64,000 nucleotides of DNA, taken from NCBI GenBank assembly GCA_035765635.1, contig DASTWZ010000024.1, forward strand, positions 90,845 to 154,844. The letters are read 5' to 3'. The stretch is from EW11 sp035765635 (GTDB taxonomy: Bacteria; Verrucomicrobiota; Verrucomicrobiia; Opitutales; Opitutaceae). The translations under genes were made by a program, and so were the position numbers. The notes below the pieces were generated by a model. The model saw nothing but the letters and a program-made list of their open reading frames with translations, had not been told where the DNA came from and made no database searches. Positions 1-9,179 of this stretch are shown here, piece by piece (within the stretch, counting starts at the first letter, position 1; every line of letters begins with the position of its first letter).

Positions 1-1
1 G

Positions 2-514
2 CTGCACGACATTCCCAACACAGTAGCCAAGGCGGTCGAATCTCTCGCGCCATTGCCCATCGGGATGCTGACGCTGCACACGGCGGGCGGCCGCGAAATG
101 ATGAGTGTCGCGCGCCAGGCTCAGGCATCCTCGAAACCGGATCTTCTGCTGCTCGGCGTCACCGTCCTCACCTCGATGGACACGACAGGTTTGAATGAAA
201 TCGGCGTCGCCGGCACTGCGGAATCGCAAGTCGCCCGGCTCGGCAAGCTGGCCGTCGACGCGGGACTGCGGGGTCTCGTCTGCTCTCCGCTCGAGGTCGC
301 GCTTTTGCGCAAACAGCTTCCAGCCGACGTGCAACTTGTCACCCCCGGCATCCGGCCCGCCGGCGATGCAGGCAGCGACGATCAGAAGCGTGTCATGACT
401 CCGCGTGAGGCAGCACAAATCGGCTCCACTTATATTGTAGTTGGCCGGCCGATACTGAAAGCCAAGGATCCCGCTGCCGCCGCGCGTGCGATTCTCGCCG
501 AACTCAATTCCTGA
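2..514 (+). CDS. pyrF: Orotidine 5'-phosphate decarboxylase, 3' part (partial)
   Basis: PyrF decarboxylates OMP to UMP, the last step of pyrimidine synthesis, in the cytosol. The frame is open from base 2 and gives 170 residues, so the N-terminal quarter lies outside the window. The first visible residues, HDIPNTV, are the tail of the catalytic DxKxxD block of this family (the second Asp is visible). Further on, VTPGIRP (about residues 113-119) and IVVGRPI near the C-terminus match the phosphate-binding loops. The end is normal, and a 92-base gap without recognisable signals separates it from ispD on the same strand. Identity is secure; the start cannot be judged. Confidence 0.93.
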   Translation: MHDIPNTVAKAVESLAPLPIGMLTLHTAGGREMMSVARQAQASSKPDLLLLGVTVLTSMDTTGLNEIGVAGTAESQVARLGKLAVDAGLRGLVCSPLEVALLRKQLPADVQLVTPGIRPAGDAGSDDQKRVMTPREAAQIGSTYIVVGRPILKAKDPAAAARAILAELNS

Positions 515-606
515 AATTTCGCCCACGCGCGGAATTCCGACCCAACGCCCTCCCGCCCCCGTCTCGCTCTCCACCCATCACTCCAACTGCTCGCTGATCC
601 AGCCTC

Positions 607-1293
607 ATGAGAAACGCCGCCATCCTCCTCGCCGCCGGAAGTGGAAAACGCATGCAGGGTGTGGTGGACGACAAGATTCTCGCGCCACTCGGCAGCCGCC
701 CGATCTTCGCGTATTCGGTGGCGTCATTTCTGGAATCAGGCGTGGCGGACTTCTACGCGGTGGTCTGTCGCGACCAACGCCAACTCGCCGATCTCTCGGC
801 CTATGCGCCCACGCCGACCGTGTTTGTCCGCGGCGGAAAGGAGCGGCAGGACTCGGTCGCCAATGCGCTCGAAGCTCTGCCCGACGACATCAAATACGTT
901 TTCATTCACGATTGCGCCCGGCCTTTCGTTCGCCCCGATCAGCTCGTCGGTTTGCTGAAAATCGTGCATCGCGAAAACGCCGCGGTCCTCGCCCACCGCG
1001 TGACCGACACGATCAAACTTCACGCCGAGACCGGTCACCTGAAATCGCTCGATCGCTCGAAGTTGTGGGCGATGGAAACTCCGCAGGTTTTCGCGCGCGA
1101 CCTCATTGTCGAAGCGTATCGGCAGATCGTCGCGAAACAGCTTCGCATCACGGACGACACCGCAGCAGTCGAACGCCTGAAACATCCTGTGGCCATCCTG
1201 GAAAATCCGCATCCAAATCCCAAGCTCACCTCCCCCAAGGATCTGGCATACTTCGAATATCTCTTGAGCAATGGCATCGTCACCAGCTCTTGA
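607..1293 (+). CDS. ispD: 2-C-methyl-D-erythritol 4-phosphate cytidylyltransferase
   Basis: IspD transfers CMP from CTP to MEP in the non-mevalonate isoprenoid pathway (cytosol). The 228-residue protein has the usual family length. The nucleotidyltransferase signature LLAAGSGKRM lies at residues 8-17, the RQDSVANAL segment follows near residue 80, and HDCARPF (about 101-107) is the conserved metal/substrate block. The ATG at 607 places the LLAAG motif at the normal distance from the N-terminus. It is followed after 28 bases by ispF, the enzyme two steps later; ispD and ispF are commonly adjacent, which supports both calls and suggests cotranscription. Confidence 0.96.
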   Translation: MRNAAILLAAGSGKRMQGVVDDKILAPLGSRPIFAYSVASFLESGVADFYAVVCRDQRQLADLSAYAPTPTVFVRGGKERQDSVANALEALPDDIKYVFIHDCARPFVRPDQLVGLLKIVHRENAAVLAHRVTDTIKLHAETGHLKSLDRSKLWAMETPQVFARDLIVEAYRQIVAKQLRITDDTAAVERLKHPVAILENPHPNPKLTSPKDLAYFEYLLSNGIVTSS

Positions 1294-1321
1294 GCCGACA
1301 CACCGCCCCATTCGAAGCACG

Positions 1322-1804
1322 ATGACGAACCTCCGCATCGGTCACGGTTACGACATCCACCGTATTGTTCCAGGCCGCCCGATGGTCCTCGGCGGTGTGC
1401 GCTTCGCGACGGACTACGGTCTGGAAGGACACTCTGACGCGGATTGCCTGACTCACGCGATTTGTGACGCGCTGCTCGGCGCCGCCGGTCTCCCCGACAT
1501 CGGGCATTTCTTCCCGAACACCGACGCCGCCTACAAAAACATCGACTCGCAAATCCTGCTGCGCCGCGTGATCGCCGCACTGCTCGAACGCGGCTTCACG
1601 CCGGTCAACATCGACGCCTCCGTCATCGCCGAAAAGCCCAAGATCTACCCGCGTCTGCAGGAAATGAAAACCGCCCTCGCCGCCTCCACGGGCCTGCCGC
1701 TCGATTGCATCGGCCTCAAGGCCACGACCAACGAAGGGGCCGACGACATCGGACGCGGACTCGCGATCGCCGCTCACGCCGTTTGCCTGATCGAGAGGCG
1801 CTGA
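1322..1804 (+). CDS. ispF: 2-C-methyl-D-erythritol 2,4-cyclodiphosphate synthase
   Basis: IspF cyclises CDP-ME 2-phosphate to MEcPP with release of CMP. The 160-residue product matches the family length. GHGYDIHR near the N-terminus supplies the zinc-binding Asp and His; LEGHSDAD, HFFPNTD and the C-terminal TTNEG segment are the other signature blocks. An in-frame ATG at 1271 would add 17 residues but lies inside ispD and has no family counterpart, so the ATG at 1322 is preferred. It probably forms an operon with ispD. Confidence 0.96.
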   Translation: MTNLRIGHGYDIHRIVPGRPMVLGGVRFATDYGLEGHSDADCLTHAICDALLGAAGLPDIGHFFPNTDAAYKNIDSQILLRRVIAALLERGFTPVNIDASVIAEKPKIYPRLQEMKTALAASTGLPLDCIGLKATTNEGADDIGRGLAIAAHAVCLIERR

Positions 1805-1875
1805 GCCGCCCGTCCGTGCTTCAGCGCTCGCCGCAGTCACGAAATCGCGGCTCATCTTAAAGGTTAGATTTCAGA

Positions 1876-3543
1876 ATGAATTTCCTTTCGCCAGCTCACC
1901 GCCATTCTTTCCTGCCTCGTTTTTCGGGCGCAAAACTTGGCGCCGCCGTCGTGGCGATTTTTTCGCTGCTGTTCTCCGCGTCCTGCTGGCAACGGGAGAC
2001 GAATGTTCATCGCGGCAACGCCGAACAAATTCTTCACCGGGGCATCGGTCCCGAAATTCCTGATCTGGATCCGCAACTCGCCGTCGGCGCGTCGGACTAC
2101 AATGTCCTCATAGCGCTCTTCGAGGGGCTTGTGACTGAAGATCCCGTCGACCTTCACCCGGTGCCCGGTGTCGCGGAAAAATGGGAGCCTTCGCCGGACG
2201 GCCTGCGCTACACTTTTCATCTTCGGGAAAACGCCAAGTGGTCGAATGGCGAACCGGTCACGGCGCAGGACTTTGTTCGCTCCTACGAGCGCATGCTGAG
2301 TCCCTCGCTCGCGGCGGACAACGCGTACATGCTTTACGTTTTCCAAAACGCCGAAGCCTTTCACAAAGGCACGCTCAAGGACTTCGCGGAGGTGGGCGTG
2401 CACGCGATCGATTCGCACACGCTGCGGCTGACTCTCGAGCACCCCGCGCCGTACTTGCTTCCGATGCTCACGCAGATGGCCTTCATGCCGGTCCACCTGC
2501 CCACGATCGAAAAATTCGGTCCAGCCGCGCAACGCGGCAATGCCTGGGCGCGCCCTGGCCGTATGGTGAGCAACGGCGCCTTCCAGCTGACCGAATGGAA
2601 AACCGGCCAGAAAATCGTCGTCACGAAATCGCCGACCTACTGGGACGCGGCCACGGTCAAACTCACGGAAATCGATTTCTATCCTTACGAAAGTCGCGAT
2701 GCCGAAGAGCGCGCGTTTCGCGCCGGCCAGCTCCACCTCACGGAAGCGCTGCCCTCCGGAAAAGTGGAAACCTACCGCCGCAACGAACCTGCCCTCCTGC
2801 GCATCGATCCTTATCTCGCGACGGAATTCTACCGCATCAATATCACGCGTCCCTTTCTCAACGACCGCCGCGTCCGCCGAGCCATGAGCCTGGCCATCGA
2901 CCGAAAAGCGCTCGCAGAAAACATCCTGCGCGGCGGCCAAAAGCCGGCGTTCTCACTGACCCCGCCAAACACCGCCGGCTACACCGCAACAGCAGGCACT
3001 GAATATAATCCCAAGGCTGCGCGCGCTCTGCTGGCCGAAGCCGGTTACCCCGGCGGAAAAGGCGCGCCCGCCATCGAAGTTCTGATCAATCAGCTCGAGT
3101 CCCATCGAGCCGTCGGCGAGGCCGTGCAGGAAATGTGGCGGAAGGAACTTGGCTTGCAGGTGAAGCTCGTCGCCCAGGAAAACAAGATGCTCCTGACCGC
3201 GCGCACCGCCGGAGACTATCAAGTGCTGCGTTCGATCTGGTCCGGCGACTTCATCGATCCGCTTTCGTTCCTCGGCATCTTCACCTCGACCAGCGGCAAC
3301 AACTACACGAGCTGGGCCAACCGCACCTATGATCAACTGGTTTTCGAGGCCGCGCGGGTTGCCGAACCATCAGCCCGAAATACGCTCCTGGCCAAGGCCG
3401 AAGCGCTTCTCCTCGACGAAGCGCCCATCATCCCGCTCTACCACTACACCCACGTCTTCGTCATCCAACCCTCGGTCAAGAACTGGCATCCCACGCTGCT
3501 CGATCACCATCCTTACAAATACGTTTATCTTCAGGCTCCCTGA
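1876..3543 (+). CDS. oppA: Peptide ABC transporter substrate-binding protein (OppA-like), copy 1
   Basis: Extracytoplasmic solute-binding protein of family SBP_bac_5, which delivers oligopeptides to an Opp/Dpp-type permease. Length 555 residues. A hydrophobic export segment (about residues 20-36) ends at Cys37 in FSASC, a poor lipobox, so it may be lipid-anchored or cleaved by signal peptidase I. EPSPDGLRYTFHLR and AKWSNGEPVTAQDFVRSY are the hallmark opening motifs of the family, and RRVRRAMSLAIDR is the hinge-region signature. A second, clearly related copy starts 15 bases downstream, followed by oppB and oppC, so the four genes form one operon. Confidence 0.9.
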   Translation: MNFLSPAHRHSFLPRFSGAKLGAAVVAIFSLLFSASCWQRETNVHRGNAEQILHRGIGPEIPDLDPQLAVGASDYNVLIALFEGLVTEDPVDLHPVPGVAEKWEPSPDGLRYTFHLRENAKWSNGEPVTAQDFVRSYERMLSPSLAADNAYMLYVFQNAEAFHKGTLKDFAEVGVHAIDSHTLRLTLEHPAPYLLPMLTQMAFMPVHLPTIEKFGPAAQRGNAWARPGRMVSNGAFQLTEWKTGQKIVVTKSPTYWDAATVKLTEIDFYPYESRDAEERAFRAGQLHLTEALPSGKVETYRRNEPALLRIDPYLATEFYRINITRPFLNDRRVRRAMSLAIDRKALAENILRGGQKPAFSLTPPNTAGYTATAGTEYNPKAARALLAEAGYPGGKGAPAIEVLINQLESHRAVGEAVQEMWRKELGLQVKLVAQENKMLLTARTAGDYQVLRSIWSGDFIDPLSFLGIFTSTSGNNYTSWANRTYDQLVFEAARVAEPSARNTLLAKAEALLLDEAPIIPLYHYTHVFVIQPSVKNWHPTLLDHHPYKYVYLQAP

Positions 3544-3558
3544 CCTCCGACTTCCGTC

Positions 3559-5205
3559 ATGCACGTGTCTCCTCCAGCTCGACTGATCCTCACCACTTTT
3601 CTCGCCTTCGCACTTTTTGCGCTGGCTGGCTGCGGGAAGAAAAATGCCGGAAGCGCCGATAGTTCTAACGCCTCGAGTGCGCCACGCAAAATCCTGCAGG
3701 TGGGAAATGGCGCGGAGCCGCAATTCGTCGATCCGCAGCTCGCCACCGGAGTGCCCGAAAACCACCTGCTGATCGCATTGTTCGAGGGGTTGGTCGGCGA
3801 GAATCCCGATCCGGCGGGCGATCCGGTGCCCGCCGTCGCCGAGCGCTGGGAAATTTCGAAAGACGGCCTCACCTACACGTTTCATCTCCGACCGGACGCC
3901 AAGTGGACCAACGGCCGCGCGGTCACATCGCGCGATTTCGTCCGCGCTTATCAACGCATTCTCAATCCCGCCCTCGCCGCCGAATACGTCTACATGATGT
4001 TCGTCGTGAAAGGCGCGGAGGATTATTTTCAGGGCAGTCTGAAAGATTTTTCAAAGACCGGCTTCCAGGCGCCTGACGACCAAACTCTCGTTCTCACGCT
4101 GCGCCGGCCCGCGCCTTTCCTGCTTCACGCGATGGTCCATCCGGCGTGGTTTCCCCTGCCGATCGAAACGCTCGAAAAATTCGGCGGCATGGCGTCGCGC
4201 GATCAAACATGGACGCGCGCCGAGAACATTGTCGGCAACGGCCCCTTCAAGATGAAGGCGTGGTATCCGAATCAGAAAATCATCATGGAACGCTCTCCGA
4301 CGTATTGGGACCGCGAGCACGTGAAGCTCGATGAAATCCATTTCCATGCCGTGGAACTCGCCGACACTGAAGAGCGGATGTTCCGCGCGGGCCAGCTTCA
4401 TATCACCAATGAAATGCCGCTGACGAAAATCGCGGCCTACAAGCGCGAGATGCCGGAAGCGCTGAACATCGCGCCGTGGTGCGGAACGTACTTTTATCGA
4501 TTCAACATCGCGCGAAAACCGCTGAATGATGTCCGCGTGCGCCGCGCCCTGGCGCTGGCCATCGACCGCGAAAGTCTGGTGAAGAATGTCACGTTGGGCG
4601 GCGAAACTCCGGCGTACGCTCTCGTTCCGCCAAACACCGCCGGTTATGTGAGCAAACATCGCCTTTCCGGCGACCTCGCCGAAGCCAAACACCTCCTGGC
4701 CGAAGCGGGTTTTCCGGGTGGACGCGGCTTTCCGCGGCTCAACGTTCTCTACAACAATCTCGAAAAACACCGCGTAGTGGCGGAGGCACTACAAGAAATG
4801 TGGCGCCGAAATCTCGGCATCGACGTGAGCTTGGTGAACGAGGAATGGCGGGTCTACCTCGTCGACCAGAAGAGCATCAACTTCGACATTCAGCGCGCGG
4901 GCTGGCTGGCGGACTACGCTGATCCGCATGTCTTTTTCGATCTTTGGACGACGGGCAATGGCAACAACTGCACGAACTGGGGCAACGCCACCTATGACAA
5001 TCTTCTGCAGGCCGCGCTGAACACGAAAACGCAAGAAGAGCGCTACGCCGTCTACAACGACATGGAAAAGATCATCATCGACGAGCTCCCCATCATCCCG
5101 CTCTTCTTCTACACTCACGCCCGCCTCGTCAGCCCAAAGGTGCTGAACTACCGTACGACATTTCTGGATACATATCCGTGGAAGCTCGTGGATCTGAAGC
5201 CATGA
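3559..5205 (+). CDS. oppA: Peptide ABC transporter substrate-binding lipoprotein (OppA-like), copy 2
   Basis: Second tandem SBP_bac_5 binding protein, 548 residues. The signal peptide ends in a textbook lipobox, LAGC, with Cys25 as the predicted lipidated residue, unlike the weak site of copy 1. The motifs EISKDGLTYTFHLR, AKWTNGRAVTSRDFVRAY and VRVRRALALAIDR align with copy 1 throughout, showing an old tandem duplication: the two are clearly similar but diverged over their whole length. The C-terminal PIIPLFFYTHARLV matches the same block in copy 1. The two probably have different peptide ranges while sharing the OppB/OppC pore encoded next. Confidence 0.92.
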   Translation: MHVSPPARLILTTFLAFALFALAGCGKKNAGSADSSNASSAPRKILQVGNGAEPQFVDPQLATGVPENHLLIALFEGLVGENPDPAGDPVPAVAERWEISKDGLTYTFHLRPDAKWTNGRAVTSRDFVRAYQRILNPALAAEYVYMMFVVKGAEDYFQGSLKDFSKTGFQAPDDQTLVLTLRRPAPFLLHAMVHPAWFPLPIETLEKFGGMASRDQTWTRAENIVGNGPFKMKAWYPNQKIIMERSPTYWDREHVKLDEIHFHAVELADTEERMFRAGQLHITNEMPLTKIAAYKREMPEALNIAPWCGTYFYRFNIARKPLNDVRVRRALALAIDRESLVKNVTLGGETPAYALVPPNTAGYVSKHRLSGDLAEAKHLLAEAGFPGGRGFPRLNVLYNNLEKHRVVAEALQEMWRRNLGIDVSLVNEEWRVYLVDQKSINFDIQRAGWLADYADPHVFFDLWTTGNGNNCTNWGNATYDNLLQAALNTKTQEERYAVYNDMEKIIIDELPIIPLFFYTHARLVSPKVLNYRTTFLDTYPWKLVDLKP

Positions 5206-5242
5206 GGCTTCGACCTCGTTCATCTTAATCGCGACGCTTTTC

Positions 5243-6163
5243 ATGTTCCGCTTCTTCGCCTCACGCTTCTTCCAATCGCTCATCGCGATGTTCGTGATCA
5301 TCACGGCGACGTTTTTCATGATGAAGGCGACGCCAGGCGGCCCGTTCGATGCGGAAAAAGCCACCTCGCCGGAAATTCGCGCGCAGCTCGAGGCCTATTA
5401 CGGTTTCAACAAGCCCGTGTCCGCGCAGTACGCGGACTATCTGGTGAACTTGTTGCACGGCAAAATGGGCCCGTCGTTCAAGTACCCCAATCGGACGGTG
5501 AACGAAATCATCGGCGAGAAACTTCCCGTTTCGCTCGAGCTAGGCAGTTGGTCGCTCCTCATCGCGCTCGTGATGGGCTTGCCGCTCGGCGTGCTGGCGG
5601 CGGTGCGCCGCAATACCTGGCTCGACTACACCGCATCGGGCTTTGGCATGACCGGGCTCTCGATTCCCACCTTCGTCGTCGGCCCGCTCTTCGTTCTGAT
5701 TTTCGCGATCGGGTTGAACTGGTTCAACGCCTCCGGTTGGTACACCGCCTCGGACCGCGTCCTGCCCTCGCTCGTGCTCGGCATCGCCTACGCCGCGCCG
5801 ATCTCGCGACTCACGCGTGGCGGCATGCTGGATATCCTGAGCCAGGATTTCATTCGCACCGCACGGGCCAAGGGCGCATCGGAGTGGCGCGTTGTATTCA
5901 AACACGCACTACGCGGCGGATTGCTTCCGGTCGTATCGTATCTCGGGCCCGCGATCGCCGGCATTCTCACGGGTTCTTTTGTGATCGAAACGATTTTCCA
6001 GGTACCGGGCATTGGTCGCGAGTTCGTCAACAGCGCGTTCAACCGCGACTACACGCTCCTGCTTGGAACAGTCATTTTATACGCCGCGCTCATCATGAGT
6101 CTGAACCTTGCGGCGGATGTCGGCCAGGCTTGGATGAATCCGAAAGTGAGGCTCGATTCGTGA
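5243..6163 (+). CDS. oppB: Oligopeptide ABC transporter permease OppB
   Basis: Inner-membrane permease subunit of an Opp/Dpp transporter, 306 residues, about six transmembrane helices. The N-terminus FFASRFFQSLIAMFVIITA is the first helix, and PGGPFDAEKA is the typical OppB periplasmic motif. The cytoplasmic EAA loop that contacts the ATPase is visible as FIRTARAKGASEWRVVFKHA (about residues 205-225), and ETIFQVPGIGREFV is a second family signature. Its stop codon overlaps the oppC start by one base (TGATG), indicating translational coupling. Confidence 0.95.
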   Translation: MFRFFASRFFQSLIAMFVIITATFFMMKATPGGPFDAEKATSPEIRAQLEAYYGFNKPVSAQYADYLVNLLHGKMGPSFKYPNRTVNEIIGEKLPVSLELGSWSLLIALVMGLPLGVLAAVRRNTWLDYTASGFGMTGLSIPTFVVGPLFVLIFAIGLNWFNASGWYTASDRVLPSLVLGIAYAAPISRLTRGGMLDILSQDFIRTARAKGASEWRVVFKHALRGGLLPVVSYLGPAIAGILTGSFVIETIFQVPGIGREFVNSAFNRDYTLLLGTVILYAALIMSLNLAADVGQAWMNPKVRLDS

Positions 6164-7248
6164 TGAATGCATCCGCGCCCACTCCCGTCGACGAACCGGT
6201 TTCCGTAAAGACGGCCGACAAAGGCAATTCGCTCTGGCATGATGCCTGGCTGCGGCTGCGAAAAAACAAGTTAGCGGTCTTCGGCATCGCCGTGATCGCG
6301 CTCGTGAGCATCGCATGTTTCGCGGGGCCTTTCTTCATCGCCTACGGTTACGAGGAGCAAAATCTCGATCTTCGCGCGTCGCCGCCGATGGCGAAAGTGG
6401 TGAAGATTTTCGATCCCACCGATGCCACGGCGCCAGTCTCGTGGTCCCACGTGCAGCGCCTGCGCGAGGATCATGTTTTCGGGAACGCCACCGAGTCCGC
6501 TTCCATCCTTTCGCGGATCGAAAACGGCGAAACCGTGACGGTCGAAAATCGTGCGTACAAGTTGACCAAAGAGCGCCACGTGCTCGGCACGGACGTGCTG
6601 GGGCGAGACCTATTGGTGCGCTTGCTCTACGGCGGACGTGTCTCGCTCGGCGTGGGAATGGCCGCGACATTTGTCGCGCTGACCATCGGCGTGATCTACG
6701 GCGCTATCGCCGGTTACCAGGGCGGCAAACTCGATTCCGCGATGATGCGATTCGTCGACATCATCTATTCCCTGCCGTTCACGATTTTCGTGATCCTGCT
6801 CATGGTGTTTTTTGGGCGGGATATCTATCTGCTCTTTGTCGCGATTGGCGCGGTCGAGTGGTTGACGATGGCGCGCATCGTCCGTGGCCAGGTGATGTCG
6901 ATCAAACGCACGGAATATGTGGAAGCGGCGCGCTCGCTCGGACTCAGCAATGCTCGAATTATTTTCCGGCACATCCTGCCGAATGTTGTCGGACCCGTGA
7001 TTGTCTACACGACCCTGACGATCCCGAACGTGATGTTGCTTGAGGCATTTTTGAGTTTTCTGGGCCTTGGCGTGCAGCCGCCGATGAGTTCCTGGGGTTG
7101 GCTGATCAAGGAAGGCGCGGAAAAGATGGAGGAGTTTCCGTGGCTCCTGATCAGTCCTGGCGTCGTTTTCTCCGTGACGCTTTTCTCGCTCAACTTCCTT
7201 GGCGACGGCCTGCGCGACGCTTTGGATGTCCGCTCGTCGAAAGACTAG
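6163..7248 (+). CDS. oppC: Oligopeptide ABC transporter permease OppC with enlarged periplasmic insert
   Basis: Second permease of the Opp pair, 361 residues when begun at the ATG overlapping the oppB stop. Helix 1 is at about 38-60. The motif HVLGTDVLGRDLLVRLLYGG (about 139-158) is canonical, and the EAA loop YVEAARSLGLSNARIIFRHI is intact. Between helix 1 and LGTD lies an unusual stretch of about 60 residues (roughly 76-138, rich in charged residues) where most OppC proteins have a short DLxxRLxPPS linker. No OppD/OppF ATPase gene follows; the next gene is an unrelated ABC exporter, so the ATPases must be encoded elsewhere. Confidence 0.93.
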   Translation: MNASAPTPVDEPVSVKTADKGNSLWHDAWLRLRKNKLAVFGIAVIALVSIACFAGPFFIAYGYEEQNLDLRASPPMAKVVKIFDPTDATAPVSWSHVQRLREDHVFGNATESASILSRIENGETVTVENRAYKLTKERHVLGTDVLGRDLLVRLLYGGRVSLGVGMAATFVALTIGVIYGAIAGYQGGKLDSAMMRFVDIIYSLPFTIFVILLMVFFGRDIYLLFVAIGAVEWLTMARIVRGQVMSIKRTEYVEAARSLGLSNARIIFRHILPNVVGPVIVYTTLTIPNVMLLEAFLSFLGLGVQPPMSSWGWLIKEGAEKMEEFPWLLISPGVVFSVTLFSLNFLGDGLRDALDVRSSKD

Positions 7249-7254
7249 CCACGC

Positions 7255-9000
7255 ATGCGTTTCCTCCGCCGTTTCGCACCCTACTCCAAGTACGTCAAAC
7301 AACAGCGCGGCGCGATCATCGCTGCGGTGGTGTATGGCGCGATCTTTGGCGTGAGCAGCAGCATCGGCGTGCCGTTTCTGATCAAGTACGTCTTCCCGCC
7401 CATCTTCGAACATGGGTCCAACGCGATGGCGTGGCAGACCGTCCTGCAAATCGCGGCCTGCATTCCGCTGCTCTTCCTCCTGCGCGGCTACGCCGGGTAT
7501 TTGAACAGTTACTACACCCAGTACGCCGGCGTGCATATTCTGGAGGCGCTGCGGCTGGACTATTTTCGCAAGCTGCAGGTTTTGCCGCTCTCCTTTGTTC
7601 ACGGCAAAGCGACGGGCGACCTGATTTCGCGCGGACTCGCGGACACGGCGCAACTGCAGTTCACGATCACGCTGCTGGCCAACGACGGCATCAAACAACC
7701 CGCCATGCTCGTCGGCGCGCTCGGCACCCTGGTCTTTTTCGCGCTCACCGGCAAAGGCGTGTGGATCGTCTTGATCTGCCTGGCGATCGTCCCTGTATCC
7801 GTTGTCCCGATACGCTATGTCGGCCGCAAGGTCATCAAGCGCGCGCAGCAACTGCAGGCCCAACTCGGCGACGTCACCGGCCACTTTTCGGAAAATCTCG
7901 CGGCCGCGCGCGAAGTTCGCGCCTTCAGTCTCGAGCAGCACGAAGTCAAACGCTTCGGCCTCTCGACTCATGCCCTCGCAATTTCGCAGACGAAAATCGC
8001 GAAATATGCACAGGCTCTTTCGCCCGCGATCGAGGTGCTTTCGGCCATTGGCATCTCCGTGACGTTGGTTTTCGCCTATGGCTCGGGAGTCGATCTGGAA
8101 ACGTTCCTGGCCGTCATCACGACCCTCTATTTCAGCTACGAACCGATCAAAAAAATCGGCTCCTTGAACAGCGATATGAAGCGCGGCTTGGCTGCGCTGG
8201 AGCGCCTGGAGGCGGTGTTCGATGAGCCAGTAACCATCACCGATCCGGCGGAGCCGGTGTCGATTGGCCGCCTCAAAGGAGAAATCGCTTTCGAGAATCT
8301 CAGTTTCTCCTACAAGAACAACGTCCCGGCGCTCAGCCGGGTGAATGTGCGCGTTCCGGCGGGAACGGTCTGCGCACTGGTCGGCCCTTCGGGCGCGGGC
8401 AAGTCGACCTTCGCGAATCTCGTGCCGCGTTTCTACGATCCCAAGGAAGGCTCGCTCACCATCGACGGCATCGACGTGCGGGCGATGCGGCTGGCGGATC
8501 TTCGCCGCAACATCGCGATCGTTTCGCAGGATCCGGTGCTGTTCAACGACACGATCTATGCGAACCTCCTGCTCGGGCGTCCCGAAGCGACGCGCGAGGA
8601 GGTCGAGCGAGCTGCCGCCGACGCGTTCGCCCACGATTTCATCACGCAGATGCCACAAGGCTACGAAACGATCGTCGGCGAACGCGGATCGCAGCTTTCC
8701 GGCGGGCAAAAGCAACGGATCGCGATTGCCCGCGCGTTTCTGCGCAATGCGCCGATTCTAATTCTCGACGAGGCCACCTCGGCCCTCGATTCCGAGAGCG
8801 AAGCCGCGATCCAGGAAGCGTTGCGCAAGCTGGTCGTGGGCAAAACTGTCCTGATCATCGCCCATCGCTTCAGCACGATTCGCGACGCCTCCATGATTCT
8901 GGTTTTCGAGCGCGGCGAAATCGTAGCCAAAGGCCCCCATGGCGAGGTCTACGCGAACAGCGCGCTCTACAAGAGCTTGTTCGACCGGCAACAACTGTAG
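7255..9000 (+). CDS. ABC exporter, fused permease and ATPase (MsbA/lipid-type)
   Basis: Half-transporter of 581 residues with an N-terminal six-helix ABC membrane domain (about 1-310) and a C-terminal nucleotide-binding domain. The NBD shows Walker A GPSGAGKST, signature LSGGQKQR, Walker B ILILDEATSALD and the H-loop IAHRFSTI. Families with this layout act as homodimers in the inner membrane; the closest well-known types export lipid A-core (MsbA) or other lipids and drugs. It is followed by a GT9 heptosyltransferase, an LPS-core enzyme family, which supports but does not prove an MsbA-type role. It starts 6 bases after oppC. Confidence 0.88.
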   Translation: MRFLRRFAPYSKYVKQQRGAIIAAVVYGAIFGVSSSIGVPFLIKYVFPPIFEHGSNAMAWQTVLQIAACIPLLFLLRGYAGYLNSYYTQYAGVHILEALRLDYFRKLQVLPLSFVHGKATGDLISRGLADTAQLQFTITLLANDGIKQPAMLVGALGTLVFFALTGKGVWIVLICLAIVPVSVVPIRYVGRKVIKRAQQLQAQLGDVTGHFSENLAAAREVRAFSLEQHEVKRFGLSTHALAISQTKIAKYAQALSPAIEVLSAIGISVTLVFAYGSGVDLETFLAVITTLYFSYEPIKKIGSLNSDMKRGLAALERLEAVFDEPVTITDPAEPVSIGRLKGEIAFENLSFSYKNNVPALSRVNVRVPAGTVCALVGPSGAGKSTFANLVPRFYDPKEGSLTIDGIDVRAMRLADLRRNIAIVSQDPVLFNDTIYANLLLGRPEATREEVERAAADAFAHDFITQMPQGYETIVGERGSQLSGGQKQRIAIARAFLRNAPILILDEATSALDSESEAAIQEALRKLVVGKTVLIIAHRFSTIRDASMILVFERGEIVAKGPHGEVYANSALYKSLFDRQQL

Positions 9001-9012
9001 GCAAGGCAAAGG

Positions 9013-9178
9013 CAGAATGCCGAAGGCTGAAAGCTGAAGGCTGAAAACGTAGTCGGTTCCTTCATGTGGCATAGCCATCGGTCTCCTGCATTTTTGAAAT
9101 CTACCTCTTCCCTCGCTTCTGTGTTCTTTCAGCCTTCAGCCTTCAGCTTTCAGCCTTCGCCTTCAGCCTTCGCCTTCC
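9013..9178. repeat. GGCTGAA inverted repeat (family 4), copy 1
   Basis: Between the ABC exporter and the glycosyltransferase, bases about 9019-9050 carry GGCTGAAAGCTGAAGGCTGAA, and about 9129-9178 carry the reverse complement several times over (CAGCCTTCAGCCTTCAGC and so on). Together they can form a long hairpin around an 80-base loop. The start codon of the next gene follows directly. A second copy is at 38705-39020. Confidence 0.75.
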
Positions 9179-9179
9179 C

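Noticed and set aside
6610..8715. Long minus-strand open frame (701 codons) opposite oppC and the ABC exporter
   Set aside because: It is antisense to two clear genes, is rich in His, Arg and Asp with no recognisable fold, and is explained by GC-rich third codon positions on the real strand.
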